In this document: piece by piece, positions 6,789 to 10,297 of the stretch | How positions within the stretch are numbered: position 1 is the first letter of the stretch | How the letters are laid out: each line of letters begins with the position of its first letter | Assembly (NCBI GenBank): GCA_905235495.1 | Contig: CAJOMK010000029.1 | Span: 1 to 10,297, forward strand | Direction of reading: 5' to 3' | Origin: an uncultured Methanobrevibacter sp. | Lineage (GTDB): Archaea > Methanobacteriota > Methanobacteria > Methanobacteriales > Methanobacteriaceae | DNA: 10,297 nucleotides | The notes under the pieces: generated by a model | Told to the model about the DNA's origin: nothing | What the model saw: the letters and a program-made list of their open reading frames with translations, nothing else | Database searches by the model: none | Made by a program: the position numbers and the translations under genes

Positions 6789-8564
6789 ATGAGTAGAATT
6801 TCTATTTTAGACAAGGACAAGTGCCAACCTAAAAAATGTAACTATGTATGTATGCACTATTGTCCGGGTGTATGTATGGAAGAAGATACAATTGTAATTG
6901 ATGAAAATAGCAAAAAACCACTTATTTCAGAAGAATTATGTTCTGGATGTGGTATCTGTACCAACAGATGTCCATTTGGTGCAGTCAGTGTCATTAACTT
7001 ACCTGAAGCCCTTGATAAACCTATCCACAGATACGGTCAAAACAGCTTTGAACTCTTTGGATTACCTACCTTAAAAGATGGAAATGTTCTTGGTTTACTT
7101 GGTCAAAACGGTATCGGCAAATCAACAATCATGAGAATATTGTCTGGAGAGCTTATTCCAAACTTAGGCAATTATGAAGAGGAAGCGACTTGTGATAAGG
7201 TAATTGAATATTATAAAGGTTCATCATTGCAAAACTATTTCAAATTATTGCAGGCTGGTGAAATCAAGATCATTCACAAACCTCAAATGGTGGATCAGCT
7301 TTCCAAAGTAGTAAAAGGTAATGTTAAATCCTTGCTTTCAAATGTTGACGAAAGAAACAAATTAGAGGAAATCGTAGATGATTTGGACCTTAAGAATGTT
7401 CTTGAAAGGGACATGCAAAACTTAAGTGGTGGGGAACTTCAAAGAGTAGCAATTGCTGCAACAGTTCTTCGTGAAGGTGATTTCTACTACTTCGACGAAC
7501 CTACATCATGGTTGGATGTACGTCAAAGATTGAATGCAGTTAAGGTAATCAGATCCCTTGCAGAAGCAGGGAAATCCGTACTTGTAATTGAGCACGACTT
7601 AGCTACATTGGATGCAATGAGTGACAATGTTCATCTTTTGTATGGTGAGCCTGGAGGATATGGTGTTGTCTCCGGTAATAAAGGTGTAAGAGTTGGGATC
7701 AATGCATACATCAATGGATTCCTTCAAGAGGAAAACGTAAGAATCAGAAAACAGCCTATTGAATTCAGCATTCGTCCACCAACCCCAGAAGATGACGGTG
7801 AAGTATTGAGTGAATACAGCGACCTTAAAAAGGAATACGATGGATTCACACTTGAGGCAGAAGCAGGTAAGATTTACCACGACGAGATTGTTACTGCATT
7901 CGGTTCAAACGGTATCGGAAAAACCACTTTTGCAAAAATATTAGCGGGAGTCGAAAAACCTAGTGAAGGAGAAATTTTAGAAGAGGTGGAGATTGCATAT
8001 AAACCTCAATACATTGAAACTGACTTTGATGGAACTGCTCAGGAATATCTTTTCGCAAACGCTCCTACATATGGTTCCAACATATTCAACAGTGAAGTTG
8101 GAAGACCTCTTGCACTTGACAATTTGCTTGACAAAAAGGTCAAGAAATTAAGCGGTGGGGAACTTCAAAGACTTGCACTTGCTGTAACCTTGTCACAAGA
8201 TGCAGACATTTACCTTTTCGACGAACCTACTGCATTCTTGGATGTAGAGCAAAGGTTGATTGCAGCTAGAGTTATCAGAAAGATCATTGAAAGCAGAAAT
8301 GCAGCTTCACTAATTGTTGATCACGATATCGTATTTATCGACTACATTTCCGACAGGGCCATGGTCTTCAGCGGTGAACCTGGACTCAATGGTATAGCTT
8401 ACAAGCCAGCAAATTTAAGAACAAGCATGAACCAGTTCTTAGGAGACTTGGACATTACCTTTAGAAGAGATAAGGAAACCAAACGTCCAAGAGTAAATAA
8501 ATTAGATTCTTACCTTGACAGAGAACAAAAAGAGCAAGGTGAGTACTACTACTTGAAAGACTAG
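6789..8564 (+). CDS. Ribosome recycling ATPase ABCE1 / Rli1
   Basis: The 591-residue protein splits 70S ribosomes after termination or stalling, working with aRF1 or Pelota, using two ATPase sites and two iron-sulfur clusters in the cytoplasm. The N-terminus carries both clusters: Cys12, 17, 21, 25 (with Cys29) and Cys51, 54, 57, 61. ATPase site 1 has GQNGIGKST at 105-113, LSGGELQ at 212-218, the FDEPTSWLD Walker B region and the IEHDLATLD switch. Site 2 has GSNGIGKTT at 372-380, LSGGELQ at 454-460, FDEPTAFLD and VDHDIVFID. The length matches archaeal orthologues and nothing is damaged. GGAGA at 6780-6784 precedes the ATG by 4 nt. Its codons are richer in G and C than those of the HEPN pseudogene, as expected for a highly expressed housekeeping gene. 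Confidence 0.97.
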   Translation: MSRISILDKDKCQPKKCNYVCMHYCPGVCMEEDTIVIDENSKKPLISEELCSGCGICTNRCPFGAVSVINLPEALDKPIHRYGQNSFELFGLPTLKDGNVLGLLGQNGIGKSTIMRILSGELIPNLGNYEEEATCDKVIEYYKGSSLQNYFKLLQAGEIKIIHKPQMVDQLSKVVKGNVKSLLSNVDERNKLEEIVDDLDLKNVLERDMQNLSGGELQRVAIAATVLREGDFYYFDEPTSWLDVRQRLNAVKVIRSLAEAGKSVLVIEHDLATLDAMSDNVHLLYGEPGGYGVVSGNKGVRVGINAYINGFLQEENVRIRKQPIEFSIRPPTPEDDGEVLSEYSDLKKEYDGFTLEAEAGKIYHDEIVTAFGSNGIGKTTFAKILAGVEKPSEGEILEEVEIAYKPQYIETDFDGTAQEYLFANAPTYGSNIFNSEVGRPLALDNLLDKKVKKLSGGELQRLALAVTLSQDADIYLFDEPTAFLDVEQRLIAARVIRKIIESRNAASLIVDHDIVFIDYISDRAMVFSGEPGLNGIAYKPANLRTSMNQFLGDLDITFRRDKETKRPRVNKLDSYLDREQKEQGEYYYLKD

Positions 8565-8581
8565 TGAAATAAAAATATTTA

Positions 8582-8620
8582 AGGTTTTAAGATTATTCTA
8601 AAAACTACTTTACTTTTTTT
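8582..8620 (+). terminator. Imperfect hairpin plus T7 after ABCE1
   Basis: AGGTTTTA (8582-8589) can pair with TAAAAACT (8599-8606) with one mismatch around a 9-nt loop. ACTTTAC and a run of seven T (8614-8620) follow. The T-run alone would suffice for archaeal termination; the stem is weaker than at the minus-strand genes. The remaining DNA up to the convergent aminotransferase is AT-rich with no ORF. Confidence 0.45.
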
Positions 8621-8784
8621 AAAAATTTATTCAAAAATTATTCTTAAAAAATAGCTATTTTTATCAAATTTAAAAGTTTCATATCATACGAATTAATTTA
8701 CATGAAATTACATGAAAAATATTGAAAATAGTTTAAAATTGATTAAATTAAAAAATAAGAGAAAATAAACAATTTAAAAAATAT

Positions 8785-8826
8785 AAAAAAAGAAAAAAGT
8801 AAACTAAATAATAAAATTATTTAGTT
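8785..8826 (-). terminator. Stem-loop plus T-tracts at the aminotransferase stop codon
   Basis: AACTAAATAAT (8802-8812) and ATTATTTAGTT (8816-8826) form an 11-bp perfect inverted repeat with a 3-nt loop. On the minus strand the stop codon (8817-8819) lies within the stem. T6 (8798-8793) and T7 (8791-8785) tracts follow directly. This is the tightest of the terminator-like structures in the window. Confidence 0.65.
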
Positions 8827-9977
8827 CTTAAAGCTTCAACAGCAAGTACAAATTCACGAGCAAATACCTTAACCTTTTCTGGTTCGATTGAGTAGCTTAC
8901 TCTTAAATAATTGTGACCGAATGTATTACTTGTATAGGAACCTTGTCTTGTAAATACCTTTTTGCCGATGAGATATTGGGACATATCTTCAGGATTGATT
9001 CCTGCGCCTGACAAGTCAATTCCCATCATGTTTGCACTTGATGGATAAACTGGCAAGAAGACTCCTTCACACTGGTCAACAGCTTCCTTGATTATCTTTT
9101 GATTTTCAAAGGTAGTGTTTTTGACTCTATCAATCCATTGAGGTTTGGTTTTTAAGGCAGCAATTGCACCAGCCTGTGCAACCATATTTGTACCTACATC
9201 GTTAATGATAATGCTTTTTACAACATCAATGACTTCTTCGCTTGAAATGATAGCTCCTAATCTTAATCCTGCCATACCGAATATCTTGGAGAAACTGTAA
9301 CAGGTAATGGTATTGTCTGGAGCATATTTTGCAGCAAGAGTATGCTTTTGAGCAAAGTCTCTGTAAGTTACATCATGTATAAGGAACAAGTCATTTTCTA
9401 TAGCAATCTCTGCAAATTCCTTAATCTCTTCTCCAGTGTAGGAACTTCCAAGTGGGTTTAATGGATCAATTAAAAGAATGACTTTAGTGTTCTCATCCAT
9501 ATTTTCCCTAACTAATTTTGGAGTTAACTTATAGTTGTTTTCTTCACTGTAAATCTTGACTTGCCTTACTTCATTTGCAAATCTGCTTGCAAAATTGTCA
9601 ATAATAAGATATCCTGGATCTGGAGTAATTACATTATCTTCAGGAGACAATACAGCATTCATGGCCAAGTATAATGATTCAGTTGCACCGGCATTGATAT
9701 ATATGCTTAAGCCTTCCAAGACCAAATCTTTTAAAATCAAAGATTGCAATTCTGTAAAACCTTCTGGAGGTGGGTACTTGCAGTATTCGTCACTTCCAAT
9801 GCAATCAATCATTGCTTGCTTTACTTCATCATTGTGACCAATATGCAATTCATTTGTATTTTGACCCATCCAAATCATTTCTTTATCCTTAAAAACAGCT
9901 TCAAAAAATTGGTTTGCAGATTCATAACCATCTGGAATGATCTTAGCTGCTTTTGCATATTTCTTCTTTTGGATCAT
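8817..9977 (-). CDS. PLP-dependent aminotransferase, class I/II (fold type I)
   Basis: The 386-residue enzyme transfers amino groups between an amino acid and a 2-oxo acid using pyridoxal phosphate in the cytoplasm. Fold type I landmarks are in order: YPPPEG at 68-73, the cofactor phosphate loop GATES at 97-101, DPLNPLG at 171-177 (Asn174), HDVTYRDF at 201-208 (Asp202 for the pyridine nitrogen, Tyr205), SFSKIFGMAGLRLG at 228-241 with Lys231 as the Schiff-base lysine, and LRVSYS at 358-363 with Arg359 as the likely substrate-carboxylate ligand. The usual NPTG reads NPLG. The start has GTGAT (complement of 9981-9985) three bases upstream. Aspartate-type or histidinol-phosphate-type activity are both possible; the substrate cannot be told from sequence alone. 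The gene is intact and convergent with ABCE1. Confidence 0.9.
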   Translation of the reverse strand: MIQKKKYAKAAKIIPDGYESANQFFEAVFKDKEMIWMGQNTNELHIGHNDEVKQAMIDCIGSDEYCKYPPPEGFTELQSLILKDLVLEGLSIYINAGATESLYLAMNAVLSPEDNVITPDPGYLIIDNFASRFANEVRQVKIYSEENNYKLTPKLVRENMDENTKVILLIDPLNPLGSSYTGEEIKEFAEIAIENDLFLIHDVTYRDFAQKHTLAAKYAPDNTITCYSFSKIFGMAGLRLGAIISSEEVIDVVKSIIINDVGTNMVAQAGAIAALKTKPQWIDRVKNTTFENQKIIKEAVDQCEGVFLPVYPSSANMMGIDLSGAGINPEDMSQYLIGKKVFTRQGSYTSNTFGHNYLRVSYSIEPEKVKVFAREFVLAVEALRTK

Positions 9978-10297
9978 CTTATCACAAATCCTATATTTAA
10001 TTAATAAAAATAAATAGTAAATTTTAGTTAAGTAGTTAGCTTTAAATTATGTTTAGATTATGTTAAAATTTAGTTTAAATAAACATACAACATTATATTA
10101 TATATCTAAAGTGCCTTATAAAATTATTTATAAAAAATAGAAAAATTGGATTAAATTATTAGAAAATGATTAAAAATTAATAAATTAAATAAAAAAAGTA
10201 ATAAAAATAATAATAAAATTTTTTAGGGAGAATATGGATGAAACTTGGGTCGAAGTCAATTAATTAAATATTAAGATAAAAATAAATCATTTAATAT
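9978..10297. other. AT-rich region upstream of the aminotransferase, with short ORFs at the end
   Basis: It holds the aminotransferase ribosome-binding site and presumably its promoter. ATTATGTT is repeated 11 bp apart at 10046-10053 and 10057-10064, on one helical face, and could be an operator. TATA-like sequences lie at about 10094-10107 and 10115-10123. Near the edge, GGGAG at 10226-10230 precedes two overlapping very short ORFs: ATG 10234 (MDETWVEVN, stop 10261-10263) and ATG 10238 (MKLGSKSIN). Neither resembles a known protein. They may be the start of another decayed gene. Confidence 0.4.

Noticed and set aside
7599..7880. Minus-strand ORF inside ABCE1
   Set aside because: It is an antisense shadow of an intact, highly conserved gene.
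9556..10004. Two plus-strand ORFs over the aminotransferase
   Set aside because: Both are antisense to the aminotransferase and have no recognisable features.
1..10297. tRNA, rRNA or insertion sequence
   Set aside because: No GC-rich cloverleaf, rRNA core, transposase motif or terminal inverted repeats with target duplication were seen on either strand.

Overview
The window looks like methanogenic archaeal DNA, most likely from Methanobrevibacter (Methanobacteriales). It is very AT-rich and encodes the archaeal/eukaryotic proteins ABCE1/Rli1 and Pth2. Several genes are preceded by GTGAT-type ribosome-binding sites that fit the methanobacterial 16S 3' end, and likely promoters carry archaeal TATA boxes. 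The genus is inferred from gene content and style; no database search was run.

Layout. 1-345 is AT-rich non-coding DNA. 346-1935 is a badly decayed gene for a membrane-anchored RsbU-type SpoIIE/PP2C phosphatase fused to an RsbW-type histidine-kinase-like ATPase. 1958-3281 is a second broken gene, an AT-rich HEPN-domain protein whose R-x4-H motif survives. 3324-3980 is an intact Sfp-type phosphopantetheinyl transferase. 4079-5028 (minus) is a bile acid:sodium symporter-family transporter with two frameshifts. 5328-6072 is a decayed membrane protein resembling DUF4013. 6139-6477 (minus) is intact Pth2. 6789-8564 is intact ABCE1. 8817-9977 (minus) is an intact fold-type I PLP aminotransferase. 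9978-10297 is AT-rich DNA with only very short ORFs.

The main theme is selective decay. Four loci for signalling, possible defence, transport and an uncharacterised membrane protein are interrupted. Four genes for translation or central metabolism, about 3.9 kb of coding sequence, show no lesion. Random sequencing error would not spare exactly the conserved genes, so real gene loss is the better explanation, possibly in a host-restricted lineage. Resequencing is the check.

The second theme is 3'-end structure. All three minus-strand genes end in an inverted repeat that straddles or touches the stop codon and is followed by a T-rich tract. ABCE1 has a weaker version. This resembles bacterial intrinsic terminators and is notable because archaeal termination is usually described as driven by T-tracts alone.

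The intact genes do not form one pathway. Pth2 (peptidyl-tRNA hydrolysis) and ABCE1 (ribosome recycling) are divergently transcribed and both act in translation quality control. An array of TTATTATAAA motifs lies between them. The PPTase implies a carrier-protein substrate, such as an NRPS, elsewhere in the genome.
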